61,700 bases of DNA from Gammaproteobacteria bacterium (GCA_029882215.1 JAOULC010000004.1:1-61700), one strand, 5' to 3'. Shown: positions 34,264 through 45,177, numbered from the stretch's first letter. The notes: generated from the letters alone by a model not told the origin. Translations and numbers: made by a program.

Positions 34264-35559
34264 GTGAATCTACAAATAAAATCCGGACACGGCCTCATCA
34301 GAAGAACAACCATTGACTTAAACGAGGATGATTTCAAGCGAAACCTGATCGAGCAGCTACAAAAACTGACTAATGAGATGAAGCCTGATAGGGTATCTGA
34401 TTCTGATAATGCAATACAGCTGTTAGAACAGCTAGCTGATAAATCTGCCCACAATACTCTATTAACCCAGGTAATGAGCAACTGTTTCGAACAGGCCATA
34501 TCAGAATATATTGACTCAAAAATTGTAGGGGAAGCTGTATTTGAAATTCTGCAAATGACGCCGGGGAACGGATTAAAATTTAGCGCCAGCTTTGACGTAT
34601 ATCCTGTCATTAATCTACCCGACCTAAAGACATATGAGTTCAGCCAATTGGTCGCCAGCATCCAGCAGCAGGATATTGACCGAACGCTATTATCATTACA
34701 ACGTCAATTGCAGGAATGGAAAATAGTCGATAGAGCGTCATTACCAGGTGACAGCGTTATCATCAACTATCAGGCTCAAAACATGGGTAAAGCCTTCGCC
34801 GGTAAAGCCATGCGCGTGGAACTGACTGACACCGCTAATGATAGTTTTCAGGGTTTTGAAAAAGGCTTAACAGGCGTGGCTGCCGGTCAAAAAACAACGA
34901 TAGACATTACTTTTCCAGAAGACAATTACCCGGAGTCAGTGGCGGGGAAAACAATTGTTTTTGATGTGGAGGTACTACAGGTTGAAGCTGAAATACTGCC
35001 TGAAATTGACAGCGAGTTTGCAAAGAGTCACAGCATAGCAGACGGTTCGATAGAGTCACTACGGCGGACAATTGGACAAAATATGGATACCCACCTGCAG
35101 AAAGTTATCCGTATGAAAAATACACTGAATTTATTTTCCGAGATTCTGACTAATCACCCTGTCGATAGCATTCCTGAAACACTGGTCAATCAAGAAATAC
35201 AACGACAGGTATGTGATCCATGTGAAGAAGTAGAGGGAGTTGAAAGCTATCAAAGAGCAATGGATCCCGCAGATTTTACCGAACTGGCACAAAATCGGGT
35301 CAAAAGAAGTCTGCTAATTTATGAGTTAGCCCGTGAATTTAAAATCACCCCTGACAGCAATGAAATCAGACTAAGACTGGAAGACCTTGTTGAAGAGTAC
35401 CCGGAAAAGGAGCGTATTATTGACTGGTTTTATCAGGACAAACTTCGACTGGCAGGCATCGAATCCGATGTACTTGGCGAACAGGTTGCAGACTGGATCT
35501 TTGAAAACTTCAAAACACGACAAGTTGAAACAACATACGCTGCGTTGATGGACTTTTAA
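34264..35559 (+). CDS. Trigger-factor-like chaperone lacking the ribosome-binding motif
   Basis: A 431-residue protein with trigger-factor architecture: an N-terminal domain, a middle FKBP-type peptidyl-prolyl isomerase domain (about 155-240; 'GDSVIINYQA', 'GFEKGLTGVAAGQKTTIDITFPEDNYPESVAGKTIVF' seen in parts) and a C-terminal helical arm domain (250-431). Sequence is divergent: the loop that docks on the ribosome (G-F-R-x-G-x-x-P in true Tig) is absent, the region reading 'NEMKPDRVSDSD'. The clpP-clpX-lon genes that accompany tig are not here. So it is likely a paralogue with a different client or place. The start is GTG at 34264, with a weak TGAG upstream. Confidence 0.8.
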   Translation: MNLQIKSGHGLIRRTTIDLNEDDFKRNLIEQLQKLTNEMKPDRVSDSDNAIQLLEQLADKSAHNTLLTQVMSNCFEQAISEYIDSKIVGEAVFEILQMTPGNGLKFSASFDVYPVINLPDLKTYEFSQLVASIQQQDIDRTLLSLQRQLQEWKIVDRASLPGDSVIINYQAQNMGKAFAGKAMRVELTDTANDSFQGFEKGLTGVAAGQKTTIDITFPEDNYPESVAGKTIVFDVEVLQVEAEILPEIDSEFAKSHSIADGSIESLRRTIGQNMDTHLQKVIRMKNTLNLFSEILTNHPVDSIPETLVNQEIQRQVCDPCEEVEGVESYQRAMDPADFTELAQNRVKRSLLIYELAREFKITPDSNEIRLRLEDLVEEYPEKERIIDWFYQDKLRLAGIESDVLGEQVADWIFENFKTRQVETTYAALMDF

Positions 35560-35744
35560 TTTCAGGCTAATGTATTAGCATAACCAGTGTTGAGTTTAAC
35601 CCTGCACAATATCCCAGCAATAAAAAACTGTATAATAACTAATCAATTTTTTATTACTGGGATACACAAGCCCATAGTCCGCTTATTGCAAAGATCGTTA
35701 TAAATATATCAGCAGCTTGTTTAAGTTTCTTGTAAAATTTACTG

Positions 35745-38330
35745 ATGACAGAAACTCAAATTAAAACAGCAAAAGCCACTACACACACACCTATGATGCA
35801 GCAATATTTTGGCATCAAGGCGCAATATCCGGATACGCTTCTATTTTATCGCATGGGTGACTTCTACGAGTTATTCTTTGATGATGCCGTGATGGCCGCC
35901 AAGCACCTTGACATAACCCTGACAGCCAGAGGTAAAGCCAATGGCAACCCTATTCCGATGTGCGGTATTCCCTATCATGCGGCCGAAAACTATTTAGCTC
36001 GCCTTGTACGTAAAGGCATATCCGTCGCCATCTGTGAACAAGTGGGTGATCCTGCCACCTCTAAAGGGCCGGTAAAGCGCGAGGTTGCCCGCGTATTAAC
36101 ACCCGGCACACTGACTGATGAAGCCTTATTAGATGAGCGCTCTGAGAATCTGCTACTGTCAATCCATAGTGTCAATGACAAGATTGGACTGGCCTTTCTG
36201 GAAATGAGCTCGGGACGTTTTAGCGTGCTTGAGGTTGATCATGAAAGCGCACTGACGGCCGAGCTTGAGCGTCTGAAGCCTGCTGAAATTTTGCTCAGTG
36301 AGAGTGATCCTCTGGTCACCACGCTGAGTGCCAGTTACCCGATAAAGAGGCAGTCACCCTGGTATTTTGATATAGATACCGCTGTCCAGCAGCTCACTTC
36401 GCAGTTTAAAACCCGCGACCTTTCCGGTTATGGCTGTCAGGATTTAAGCGCGGCTGTTATGGCCAGCGGCTGTCTATTGCAGTATGTCAAAGACACTCAG
36501 AAATCAGCCCTGCCTCATATCACCGGGCTGCAAACCGACAGCACTGAAGACGCCATTGTTATGGACGCGGCGAGCCGGCGCAACCTTGAGCTTGAGTTAA
36601 ACATGGCCGGTGAAAAAGATAATACTTTGGCCTCCGTACTCGATCGCACAATGACAAGCATGGGCAGTCGCTGCTTACGTCGCTGGCTAAAGCGCCCCTT
36701 ACGCGACCAGAAAGTCATTCGCGACCGACATCAGGCCGTAGAAGAGTTACTGCACAACCTTAACTTTCAGGATGTACAGGCACTGTTAAAGCCCATTGGC
36801 GACATTGAACGTATTTTAAGCCGCATCGCACTTAAATCGGCCCGCCCACGGGATTTATTTACCCTCGGATTATCACTGCAGCAGTTGCCCGAGTTACAAG
36901 CCATACTTAAAGAGTACAGCAGTCTCAATCTCAAACTCCTGTCAGATAGCATTGGTGAACATCCCGCTGTTTGCGGACTGTTACAAACAGCCATCATTGA
37001 AAACCCACCCGTCCTGATCCGTGATGGTGGTGTTATTGCCGAGGGCTATGATACAGAGCTCGATGAACTCAGAAACCTTAGCCAGAATGCAGACCAGTTT
37101 CTGCTCGACCTTGAAAGCAGAGAGCGTGAGCGCACAGGCATCAGCACACTTAAAGTGAGCTATAACCGTGTGCACGGATACTTCATTGAAATTACTCATG
37201 CACATGCGCATAAAATTCCCGATGATTATACCCGCCGGCAAACCTTAAAAGGTGCTGAGCGATACATTACGCCTGAACTGAAGTCATTTGAAGATCAGGT
37301 TCTCAGTGCTCGCGAGCGCTCGCTAGCCAAAGAAAAGCAGCTGTATGATCAGTTATTAGACAAGCTACTTGAATCGATTAAACCGTTACAACTGTGTGCC
37401 GCATCATTAGCCGAACTGGATACACTGAGCTGCTTTGCCGAGCGTGCCGATACACTAGATTACAATAAAGCCGAACTCAGTGACAAGCCTGGTTTAAAAA
37501 TCATTGCTGGGCGCCACCCGGTTATCGAGCGGGTACTTGAGCGGGCTTTTGTTGCCAATGATATCAGCCTCAATAACAGCCAGCGTATGCTGATGATAAC
37601 CGGGCCGAATATGGGTGGTAAATCAACCTATATGAGGCAGACTGCCATTATTGTTTTAATGGCACATATCGGCTCCTATATCCCGGCTGAATCGGCTGTC
37701 ATTGGACCGATAGACAGAATTTTTACCCGCATCGGTGCATCAGACGACCTTGCCGGCGGCCGCTCTACTTTTATGGTTGAGATGACAGAAGCGGCAAATA
37801 TTCTGAATAATGCAACCGAGGATAGCCTGGTTTTAATGGATGAAATTGGTCGTGGTACCAGTACTTTTGATGGCCTGTCTCTGGCCTGGTCTTGCGCTGA
37901 GTTTTTAGCCCGAAAGATTAAAGCATATACCCTTTTCTCAACCCACTACTTCGAGCTGACTTCATTATCTGCAGAACACACGGGGGTGGTCAATGTACAT
38001 CTGGACGCCGTTGAACACGGCGACTCCATCGTCTTTATGCACCATGTGAAAAAAGGTGCTGCCAACCAGAGCTATGGTTTGCAAGTAGCCCAGTTAGCCG
38101 GATTACCCAAACCGGTTATCGAAGCCGCTCGAAATAAATTGACCGAGCTTGAAAGGCAAACCATTAACCAGTATAAAAACAATCAGCAAGACAACCAGTT
38201 AGATATGTTCGCCACTGCACCTGTAAACCCTGTTATTGAGCGACTGGAAAGCATTGAGCCCGATCACATGACACCAAAACAAGCCATGGATCTGCTGTAC
38301 GAGTTACAGGCACTCAAGAACACATTATAA
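35745..38330 (+). CDS. mutS: DNA mismatch repair protein MutS
   Basis: An 861-residue mismatch-recognition ATPase. The N-terminal mismatch-binding domain has '[19 protein letters not shown]', with the Phe-x-Glu that stacks on mismatches. Domains II and III, the lever and clamp follow ('[14 protein letters not shown]', '[14 protein letters not shown]'). The ATPase domain contains '[15 protein letters not shown]' (Walker A, about 620), '[15 protein letters not shown]' and '[17 protein letters not shown]', then the C-terminal helix-turn-helix for dimerisation and MutL contacts. Length is normal (E. coli 853). It begins a plus-strand series with nadK and recN, all for DNA upkeep or cofactor supply. 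Confidence 0.97.
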   Translation: MTETQIKTAKATTHTPMMQQYFGIKAQYPDTLLFYRMGDFYELFFDDAVMAAKHLDITLTARGKANGNPIPMCGIPYHAAENYLARLVRKGISVAICEQVGDPATSKGPVKREVARVLTPGTLTDEALLDERSENLLLSIHSVNDKIGLAFLEMSSGRFSVLEVDHESALTAELERLKPAEILLSESDPLVTTLSASYPIKRQSPWYFDIDTAVQQLTSQFKTRDLSGYGCQDLSAAVMASGCLLQYVKDTQKSALPHITGLQTDSTEDAIVMDAASRRNLELELNMAGEKDNTLASVLDRTMTSMGSRCLRRWLKRPLRDQKVIRDRHQAVEELLHNLNFQDVQALLKPIGDIERILSRIALKSARPRDLFTLGLSLQQLPELQAILKEYSSLNLKLLSDSIGEHPAVCGLLQTAIIENPPVLIRDGGVIAEGYDTELDELRNLSQNADQFLLDLESRERERTGISTLKVSYNRVHGYFIEITHAHAHKIPDDYTRRQTLKGAERYITPELKSFEDQVLSARERSLAKEKQLYDQLLDKLLESIKPLQLCAASLAELDTLSCFAERADTLDYNKAELSDKPGLKIIAGRHPVIERVLERAFVANDISLNNSQRMLMITGPNMGGKSTYMRQTAIIVLMAHIGSYIPAESAVIGPIDRIFTRIGASDDLAGGRSTFMVEMTEAANILNNATEDSLVLMDEIGRGTSTFDGLSLAWSCAEFLARKIKAYTLFSTHYFELTSLSAEHTGVVNVHLDAVEHGDSIVFMHHVKKGAANQSYGLQVAQLAGLPKPVIEAARNKLTELERQTINQYKNNQQDNQLDMFATAPVNPVIERLESIEPDHMTPKQAMDLLYELQALKNTL

Positions 38331-38384
38331 AATGCATAAATCGATAACTTGGCCAGATGCCCACTCCATGATAATGTTCCGCTA

Positions 38385-39257
38385 ATGGATAAAAACATAC
38401 AAACAATCGGTTTAATTGTTAAGAATAGCGAGCAGACTGTCGCTGATACTTTTCATCGGCTACGCAATTATTTAAGCGACAAGCAGTTTACCGTTTTACT
38501 CGATGAAAGCGTCGCAGAACTGGTTACAGATAAAGCTGTGGTCGATCGCCAGACACTTGGCCAGTCTTGCCAGTTAGCCATCGTTATTGGCGGCGATGGT
38601 ACATTATTAAATGCGGCCCGCTCACTGGCAGACCACAATACCCCTATTCTCGGCATAAACCTTGGCCGGCTTGGTTTCTTAGTGGATGTCTCACCGCATG
38701 ATATGTTCAACGTCATTGATCAGGTACTTGCCGGTCATTATAAAGATGAACGTCGTTTTCTGCTGCAGGCAACTGTCACACGTGGCACACAGCGGGTAAT
38801 GCACTCGTGTGCATTTAATGACATTGTGGTGCATGTGCGTGATGTGGCGCGAATGATCGATTATTCAACCTATATCAATGATGTCTTCGTTAATGAACAG
38901 CGAGCCGACGGGCTGGTTGTTTCCACCCCAACAGGTTCGACAGCATATGCACTTTCAAGCGGCGGACCGTTACTTCATCCGTCATTAGAAGCGATTACAC
39001 TGGTTCCCATTTGTCCGCATACTCTCAGTAACCGCCCGCTGGTTATCGGCTCTGATAGTAAAGTAGAGATAGTGATTAATGAAAACAATCGCAATACACC
39101 ACAGATCTCTCTGGACGGGCAGTCAAATTTTGACCTGCAAGCAGGCGACAAAATTATAATAGAACGTAAAGAAAATGACGTTCACCTTATCCACCCTGAA
39201 TTTTATGACTACTTTCAAATTTTAAGAGCAAAATTACGCTGGAGCGAACAACTATAA
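38385..39257 (+). CDS. nadK: NAD kinase
   Basis: A 290-residue ATP-dependent NAD kinase that makes NADP. Visible are 'VIGGDGTLLNAAR', the GGDG motif that binds phosphates, 'ILGINLGRLGFLVD', 'FNDIVVH' and 'ADGLVVSTPTGSTAYALSSGGP'. The gene frame opens at a TTG at 38349, but the ATG at 38385 gives the normal N-terminus and length. It ends four bases before recN, and the pairing nadK-recN is common in gammaproteobacteria. Confidence 0.95.
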   Translation: MDKNIQTIGLIVKNSEQTVADTFHRLRNYLSDKQFTVLLDESVAELVTDKAVVDRQTLGQSCQLAIVIGGDGTLLNAARSLADHNTPILGINLGRLGFLVDVSPHDMFNVIDQVLAGHYKDERRFLLQATVTRGTQRVMHSCAFNDIVVHVRDVARMIDYSTYINDVFVNEQRADGLVVSTPTGSTAYALSSGGPLLHPSLEAITLVPICPHTLSNRPLVIGSDSKVEIVINENNRNTPQISLDGQSNFDLQAGDKIIIERKENDVHLIHPEFYDYFQILRAKLRWSEQL

Positions 39258-39261
39258 CCTT

Positions 39262-40935
39262 ATGCTAACTCATATTTTTATTCGTAACTTTGCCATTATC
39301 GACAAGCTCGATCTTGACTTAGAAAATGGCATGACAACACTAACCGGTGAAACCGGTGCCGGTAAATCGATTTTACTCGATGCGATCAGTTTAATTCTCG
39401 GTGACAGAGCGGACAGTAACAATGTTAAACACGGTGCTGAAAAAGCGGATATTAGTGCCAGCTTTAATATTGAAAAACTCAAAGAGTTACAGAGCTGGCT
39501 AGCTGAAAATGATCTGGAAAATGATGACGAATGTATAATCCGCCGTATCATCAATAAAGACGGACGCTCCAAGGCTTATATTAATGGCAGCACGGCAACA
39601 CTGCAGCAAATACGAACAGCCGGTGAAATGCTCATTGACATACATGGCCAGCATGAACATCAGTCACTGATGCGGCGTGATATTCAGCGCCGTTTACTGG
39701 ATGATTTTTCAGAACATAATAATTTGCTCGCTGATGTTCGTACAGCCTATGACATCTGGTACCAGACTGAAAACACATTAAGCGAGTTGCAGGCAAAAGC
39801 ATCCGAACGCAACGAACGCGTTGCACTGCTAAAATATCAGGTGGAAGATCTGGAGCAGCTGGACCCCAAAGAAAACGAATACGAAGCTCTGGTTGATGAA
39901 CACAACCTGCTGGCTAATGTTGATAAACATATATCCACCTGTGCTAATGCAGGTGAACTGCTTTATGACAATGAAGACAGTATCTATTCTTTAATCAGCC
40001 AGCAGATTAACAGCTTGTCTGCACTCGGCTCTGAAAATAAAAATTTAATCTCAGTGATTGAGTTACTCAATGACGCTCAGGCTCAGGTCAGTGAAGCAGC
40101 AAGCCTGACGAAAAAATACCTGGATGCCTTAGAACATAACCCTGAGCGACTCAGAGAAATTGATCAGCGCTTAAATAATATTCACGACCAGGCAAGAAAA
40201 CATCACGTTGAGCCTGACCAGCTGTTTGAAACATACAGACTATTAAGTGATGAATACAGTCAGCTTATGAATGCTGATGAATCACTGGCTACGCTGACAG
40301 AGCAACGAACGCAGTACAAACAAGCCTATTTAAAACTGGCTAAAAATATCAGTAACAAACGCATCAAATCAGCCGAAATTCTGAGTAAGGAAATAACTCA
40401 GGCTATGCAGGCCCTGAATATGAAAGGCGGTGTCTTTGAAATTCAAGTCAGCCAGAGTGAGCCATTGAAATGTGCCGCTGAAGGGTTTGACTCAATTGAT
40501 TATTTAGTCAGTGCCAATCCGGGTCAACCAGCCAAACTTTTAGCAAAGGTCGCATCGGGTGGTGAACTTGCACGAATCAGTCTGGCCATACAAATGATCA
40601 CTGCTCATCAGGGCCATATACCAACACTTATTTTTGATGAAGTGGATTCCGGGGTTGGCGGTGCAACGGCTGAAATAGTCGGTCAGCATCTGCGCAGTAT
40701 CGGCAAAGAATGTCAGGTATTATGTGTAACACACCTGCCACAGGTAGCCGCTCAGGCACATCAGCATCTGCAGGTGAATAAAACCGTCACTCAATCTTCG
40801 ACAGAAACGTCGATTAGCAAGCTGGATGACAGCCAGAAACAGGCAGAAATTGCCCGCATGTTGGGCGGTATAGACATTACCCAGCAGACACTGGATCACG
40901 CACAGGAAATGATAAATAAAGCACAAACAGCCTGA
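39262..40935 (+). CDS. recN: DNA repair protein RecN
   Basis: A 557-residue SMC-like ATPase for double-strand break repair. The Walker A 'GETGAGKSILLDAI' (about 30-43) is followed by an N-terminal head half with the 'DIHGQHEHQSLM' Q-loop region, a central coiled coil (about 150-390, rich in Glu, Gln and Leu heptads), and the C-terminal half with the ABC signature 'ASGGELARISLAI', Walker B 'LIFDEVDSGVGG' and 'CVTHLPQVAAQAHQHL'. Length and layout are standard. It is SOS-regulated in many species; I did not find a LexA box in the four-base gap from nadK, so any such control would act upstream. Confidence 0.96.
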   Translation: MLTHIFIRNFAIIDKLDLDLENGMTTLTGETGAGKSILLDAISLILGDRADSNNVKHGAEKADISASFNIEKLKELQSWLAENDLENDDECIIRRIINKDGRSKAYINGSTATLQQIRTAGEMLIDIHGQHEHQSLMRRDIQRRLLDDFSEHNNLLADVRTAYDIWYQTENTLSELQAKASERNERVALLKYQVEDLEQLDPKENEYEALVDEHNLLANVDKHISTCANAGELLYDNEDSIYSLISQQINSLSALGSENKNLISVIELLNDAQAQVSEAASLTKKYLDALEHNPERLREIDQRLNNIHDQARKHHVEPDQLFETYRLLSDEYSQLMNADESLATLTEQRTQYKQAYLKLAKNISNKRIKSAEILSKEITQAMQALNMKGGVFEIQVSQSEPLKCAAEGFDSIDYLVSANPGQPAKLLAKVASGGELARISLAIQMITAHQGHIPTLIFDEVDSGVGGATAEIVGQHLRSIGKECQVLCVTHLPQVAAQAHQHLQVNKTVTQSSTETSISKLDDSQKQAEIARMLGGIDITQQTLDHAQEMINKAQTA

Positions 40936-40950
40936 GCTGTATTAAAGCTC

Positions 40951-40983
40951 GTTAAAGTTAAGCGGTCAGAGCTTAACTTTAAC
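40951..40983. terminator. Perfect inverted repeat at the recN / GGDEF convergence
   Basis: Two perfect 13-base arms (GTTAAAGTTAAGC and GCTTAACTTTAAC) with a 7-base loop lie just past recN and overlap the last codons and stop of the GGDEF gene. There is no real T-run on either side, so it is a strong hairpin that may end transcription from both genes by a non-canonical route or protect their 3' ends. Confidence 0.6.
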
Positions 40984-42615
40984 AGAGTTCTTACCTGACT
41001 CTTTGGCAACATACAAAGCCATTCCGGCCCGCTGTGAAAGTGACATAATATCTTCGTCAGAATGTGATGCCGATGACAAACCAATACTGACCGTGGTTGT
41101 AATCTTTCCGTCTACTGTTTTACACGGTGTATTAGCAATCAGCTCTCTTATGCGCTCAGCTTTCTTTTTGGCAATCAACAAATCTGTATCATTCAATAAG
41201 ATGATATAACCTTCTTTACCGTAACGCCCCAAAATATCACTGTTATCTGTTGCATCTAGCAGCAAACTCACTATTGCATTATAAACCGCCAGGCTGGTCT
41301 CTTTAGTGTAACGTTCTTCAAGTTTATCAAAGTGATCAATCTCAACAATCATCAGTGATGCGCTGCGCGGTTCATTCAGTTTTAGAAGCTGCTTGCCTGA
41401 TGCTTGCATAAACTGCTCTCTGGTAATCAGAGTGGTTTGTTTACCCTGACTTTTCAGCTTTTTAAACTCTTCATACAAGCGGGCATTCTTTAGCGAAACC
41501 ATACTATGGAAAAGAATACTTTTAGAAAGCTTACAGGAATAATTATCAAACTCTTCGTTCTCTCTTATAATGGTGACTACACCTACAAGTTTTGTATTCG
41601 ATATTATCGGCAGGTCGAGTCTATAATAAACTTTTCCACTCAGGCTGATAGTATTAGTCACTTCCTGCTGCCTGTCACCCATAGAGCGGATAAAATCATT
41701 TGACCAGTTAAGCGTATCTGCGGTCATGAAATCAGCAGTACCATAAGACAGTATATTTTTCAGGCTGCTACCCTGAAGCATTCCTACAGAAGCGGCTTTA
41801 AAGGGTATAGCGTCATGTAAAATAACCAGCATCTTATTGAACAGTACATCTACATCGTGAATCGCACCTAAACTTTTGTTTAATTTTTCAAGCACCTCCG
41901 GCCAGTCCTGCTCAAGATCTGCATCATGTGCTTCTTCAAACATTTCTTCTTCAGCCTGGTCATAAACAATGTTTGATAAATCTCCACTCAGCAGATCATC
42001 CACTACTTCATCTTTAATCTGCAGACGACGGTGCAGCTGAGTAAATAACCCCATCATCATACCGCTTATTAACAGCACAAAAACAGTCACCAAGTTTTGC
42101 GTTAATAAGTGAGCGGTAATCAACAGATATGAAAGAACGGTAACGATCAGTAAGCTACTTATTGTTTGAATATAAACATTAATATTAGGTGCGCTGGTTA
42201 GCCAAACCATCATGATCATCATTGATGCTGCAGCCTGCATGTGCAAATCGGGAGTTTTAGAAACCATCAGCATAGCCAGTGCAATAGCGGATATTGCAGT
42301 AATAACTACCGGCATTAAATTTGTAAGATTAGAATTGATATTCATGGTCCATGTAATAAGACACATGACTGAAGCCAGTACAATAAGAATGGTTGGGAAG
42401 GTTAACTCCAAAATACCATTAACGATATATTCAGCCAGCGGCATTGCGCCGAGAATCATGAATGGAACAATGAAATATAACCTGCCAATCAGTGAATGCA
42501 TGCGACTAACAGGAAGTGTTTTTTCTATTTGCATTGCTGGCTTATCAGAACCTGCTGTGTATTCCTGACTATCATCACTTTGATGCCCCCATAAACTTCG
42601 TTTTTCTATTTCCAA
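40966..42615 (-). CDS. Membrane GAF-GGDEF protein with degenerate active site
   Basis: An inner-membrane protein of about 549 residues. A cytoplasmic N-terminal segment is followed by about six transmembrane helices (about 40-200), a GAF-like domain (about 240-370) and a C-terminal GGDEF domain (380-549; 'IVEIDHFDKLEERY', 'TVSIGLSS', 'AGMALYVAKESGKNSV'). The signature GG(D/E)EF is 'GKEGY' near residue 463, so diguanylate cyclase activity is not expected; it may bind GTP or act through protein contacts. The start is uncertain: the frame runs to 42675, and I prefer the TTG at 42615 because GAGG lies nine bases before it. It stands alone on this strand, convergent with recN. Confidence 0.78.
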   Translation of the reverse strand: MEIEKRSLWGHQSDDSQEYTAGSDKPAMQIEKTLPVSRMHSLIGRLYFIVPFMILGAMPLAEYIVNGILELTFPTILIVLASVMCLITWTMNINSNLTNLMPVVITAISAIALAMLMVSKTPDLHMQAAASMMIMMVWLTSAPNINVYIQTISSLLIVTVLSYLLITAHLLTQNLVTVFVLLISGMMMGLFTQLHRRLQIKDEVVDDLLSGDLSNIVYDQAEEEMFEEAHDADLEQDWPEVLEKLNKSLGAIHDVDVLFNKMLVILHDAIPFKAASVGMLQGSSLKNILSYGTADFMTADTLNWSNDFIRSMGDRQQEVTNTISLSGKVYYRLDLPIISNTKLVGVVTIIRENEEFDNYSCKLSKSILFHSMVSLKNARLYEEFKKLKSQGKQTTLITREQFMQASGKQLLKLNEPRSASLMIVEIDHFDKLEERYTKETSLAVYNAIVSLLLDATDNSDILGRYGKEGYIILLNDTDLLIAKKKAERIRELIANTPCKTVDGKITTTVSIGLSSASHSDEDIMSLSQRAGMALYVAKESGKNSVKVKL

Positions 42616-42756
42616 TATACTGAACCTCACAAACAAAAGATAAACGATGGCGGAAGCATTATATTCAAATCTCAATTCAATAGCTGTTAAAACTGACTGA
42701 ACTATAAATAGTTACGACGAACAATGAAACAACAATCACACATTAATTATAAGCCG

Positions 42757-43122
42757 TTATTTAATCAGCTCACCTATAATGATTTTATGGCCATCCGGAT
42801 CCTGAAAATCACACTGTTTCAGTCCATAGTCTGTGCTGTTTATTGATGAAATAGCGTAACTCTTAGCTGACATATAGCGATAAAAATCATCTATATTATC
42901 GACATAAAAGTATAGCTGAATCGCGTTATTTTGCTGCAGCTCAGTTTCACTCATCAACTCTAGCATTAAATAAGTGCTACCGGATTTAAGATAGACCCAT
43001 TCAAGCTCTTTAGCTGACTTTCGCGTTCTGATTTCAACAAATCTGAGCGTGTCTTTATAGAATTTAAGACTGTTAGTGACGGAGCGACACTTAAGGATTG
43101 GAACTAAACCGGTAAGATTCAT
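42757..43122 (-). CDS. Glyoxalase/bleomycin-resistance (VOC) family protein
   Basis: A 121-residue protein with the paired beta-alpha-beta fold of the vicinal oxygen chelate superfamily: 'LVPILKCRSVTNSLKFYKDTL' in two parts at the N-terminus, 'SGSTYLMLELMSE', and the C-terminal 'CDFQDPDGHKIIIGE' whose Asp-Pro-Asp-Gly-His and following Glu are a typical metal-site region. Enzyme function is unknown; the group includes glyoxalase I, dioxygenases and antibiotic-binding proteins. It is 24 bases downstream of fabH on the same strand and may be co-transcribed. Confidence 0.8.
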   Translation of the reverse strand: MNLTGLVPILKCRSVTNSLKFYKDTLRFVEIRTRKSAKELEWVYLKSGSTYLMLELMSETELQQNNAIQLYFYVDNIDDFYRYMSAKSYAISSINSTDYGLKQCDFQDPDGHKIIIGELIK

Positions 43123-43146
43123 TTGCAGCCTCTACCGGTCTTAATA

Positions 43147-44115
43147 CTAGAATTTAACGAGTGCTGAGCCCCAGGTAAATCCACCTCCGAAAGCTTCTAA
43201 TAAAAGGGTTTCACCACGCTGAATACGGCCGTCTCGTACCGCTGTATCTAAAGCCAGAGGAACTGATGCGGCAGAAGTATTACCGTGTTTGTTGACCGTT
43301 AATACCACATGATCCATCGACATTTTAAGCTTTTTAGCCGTAGCATTGATGATCCGTGTATTAGCCTGATGGGGTACCAGCCAGTCAATGTCTGATTTTT
43401 TCATATTGTTATATGCCAGCGTTTCATCAACTATGCGACCTAAGGTATTGACCGCCATTTTGAAAACTTCATTCCCCTTCATGCGAATATGTGCATCAAG
43501 CTCAGCCAGTTTATCAACACCATTAGAGATACCTGCAGGCACCGTCAGCAGACTCTCATATTGTCCATCGGCATGAATATGGGTAGACAAGATGCCAGGC
43601 TCTTCACTGGCTTCCAGAATCACAGCCCCTGCACCATCGCCAAACAGTACACAGGTGCCACGATCGGTCCAGTCCAGAATACGTGACAGGGTTTCAGCGC
43701 CGACTACCAGTGCACATTTATTGGAACCTGATTTGATAAACTTATCAGCGATGGTTAGTGCATAGACAAACCCCGTACAAACAGCCTGAACGTCAAAGGC
43801 TGCACAACCATGGTTTTCTAAACGCTGTTGTAACAGGCAGGCTGTGCTTGGAAAAATACGGTCCGGTGTGGTGGTCGCAACAATGATCAAGTCAATATCT
43901 TGAGCGGTTTTCCCGGCCATTTCCATCGCTTTAAGCGCTGCTTTTTCAGCCAAATCAACAGTAAATTCATCATCAGCCGCTATATGGCGCTGCTCAATAC
44001 CTGTTCGATCACGAATCCATTGATCAGTGGTATCAACAATCTTTTCCATATCCGCATTTGTAACGATATTGTCAGGTAGAAAACTACCAGTGCCTGTGAT
44101 TCTTGAGTAAGTCAA
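43147..44115 (-). CDS. fabH: Beta-ketoacyl-ACP synthase III
   Basis: A 322-residue KAS III that condenses acetyl-CoA with malonyl-ACP to start fatty-acid synthesis. The catalytic Cys is C113 in '[10 protein letters not shown]', with the His in 'VPHQANTRI' and Asn in '[10 protein letters not shown]' (about 249 and 279). 'GAGAVILEA' and the C-terminal '[11 protein letters not shown]' are also standard. It follows plsX by four bases. The order yceD-rpmF-plsX-fabH is the common gammaproteobacterial lipid cluster; fabD, fabG and acpP, which usually come next, are not adjacent here. Confidence 0.96.
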   Translation of the reverse strand: MTYSRITGTGSFLPDNIVTNADMEKIVDTTDQWIRDRTGIEQRHIAADDEFTVDLAEKAALKAMEMAGKTAQDIDLIIVATTTPDRIFPSTACLLQQRLENHGCAAFDVQAVCTGFVYALTIADKFIKSGSNKCALVVGAETLSRILDWTDRGTCVLFGDGAGAVILEASEEPGILSTHIHADGQYESLLTVPAGISNGVDKLAELDAHIRMKGNEVFKMAVNTLGRIVDETLAYNNMKKSDIDWLVPHQANTRIINATAKKLKMSMDHVVLTVNKHGNTSAASVPLALDTAVRDGRIQRGETLLLEAFGGGFTWGSALVKF

Positions 44116-44119
44116 ACCG

Positions 44120-45139
44120 CTACCTTTCTAGTATTTGTTCTAATTGATTCGCTATGCGCTGAGTAAGGTCTTCTTCTACCTGTTGTACAGCCGTTTCAAT
44201 CGCTTTGGAGAATGCAAACACATCTGCACCACCGTGACTTTTGATCACTATACCGCGCAAGCCCAGAAAACTGGCTCCATTATATACACGTGGGTCAATT
44301 TTGTCCTTGAATGCTTTCAATACAGGCATCGCAATGAGCGCCGCCAGTTTGTTATACCAGCAGCTCTTAAACTCATCTTTCATGAATTTACCGACCATTT
44401 TGGCAACACCTTCCGCTGTTTTAAGTGAGACATTTCCGACAAAGCCATCACAAACAACAACATCTACATCAGACAGATAAATATCATCACCCTCTACAAA
44501 GCCGATGTAATTAATGCCGCCAACTTGCTGTAAAACAGCATCCGCTTCTTTTACCTGTGCATTACCTTTTAAGGCTTCAGAGCCGATATTCAGCAAGCCC
44601 ACTTTAACCTGTGCCTTATTATCCATGACTTCTGCCAGCACAGAACCCATAACAGCGAATTGCAACAAGTGTTGCGCACTGCAGTCGACATTAGCACCCA
44701 GATCCAGCATATGAGTGTGACCGGTCACTGATGGTAGTGTTGACACTATAGCCGGACGATCAATTCCTTTTATTGTCTTTAAAACAAATTTTGCAGTCGC
44801 CATCAGTGCGCCGGTATTACCGGCACTGACGGCAGCATTAGCAACATTATCATGAACCAGATTGATGGCAACACGCATTGAAGAGTCTTTTTTCTGGCGT
44901 AACGCCAAGGCAGGCGCATCATGCATCTCTACTTTTTCGGAGGCATGGTGTATTTTAAGGTGATTTAAAATAGCTGGAGCAACATCAGATAAATAGCTTT
45001 CCAGTAGCACTTTATCACCTACCAGAATAATATCTAAGTTTTTGTTTTTTTCTAGAACCTGAACAGCAGCAGGAATGACAACATCGGGGCCGAAATCGCC
45101 ACCCATTGCATCAATTGCTATAACCGGTTTTTCCGACAT
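44120..45139 (-). CDS. plsX: Phosphate acyltransferase PlsX
   Basis: A 339-residue peripheral enzyme that makes acyl-phosphate from acyl-ACP for the PlsY route of phospholipid synthesis. Motifs: '[19 protein letters not shown]', split at the catalytic-site Asp, '[15 protein letters not shown]', '[10 protein letters not shown]', '[17 protein letters not shown]' and '[16 protein letters not shown]'. Length is typical. It begins 14 bases after the strong rpmF terminator, so it needs read-through or a promoter inside that terminator region. Confidence 0.95.
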   Translation of the reverse strand: MSEKPVIAIDAMGGDFGPDVVIPAAVQVLEKNKNLDIILVGDKVLLESYLSDVAPAILNHLKIHHASEKVEMHDAPALALRQKKDSSMRVAINLVHDNVANAAVSAGNTGALMATAKFVLKTIKGIDRPAIVSTLPSVTGHTHMLDLGANVDCSAQHLLQFAVMGSVLAEVMDNKAQVKVGLLNIGSEALKGNAQVKEADAVLQQVGGINYIGFVEGDDIYLSDVDVVVCDGFVGNVSLKTAEGVAKMVGKFMKDEFKSCWYNKLAALIAMPVLKAFKDKIDPRVYNGASFLGLRGIVIKSHGGADVFAFSKAIETAVQQVEEDLTQRIANQLEQILER

Positions 45140-45152
45140 AAAAAATTTCCAT

Positions 45153-45177
45153 AAAAAAACGCGGGCCGAAGCCCGCG
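45153..45177 (-). terminator. Terminator after rpmF, inside the lipid cluster
   Basis: A perfect 7-bp GC-rich stem (CGCGGGC with GCCCGCG on the plus strand, tetraloop TTCG on the minus strand) followed on the minus strand by seven T. It is a strong intrinsic terminator placed between rpmF and plsX, genes that often share a transcript. Confidence 0.9.
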
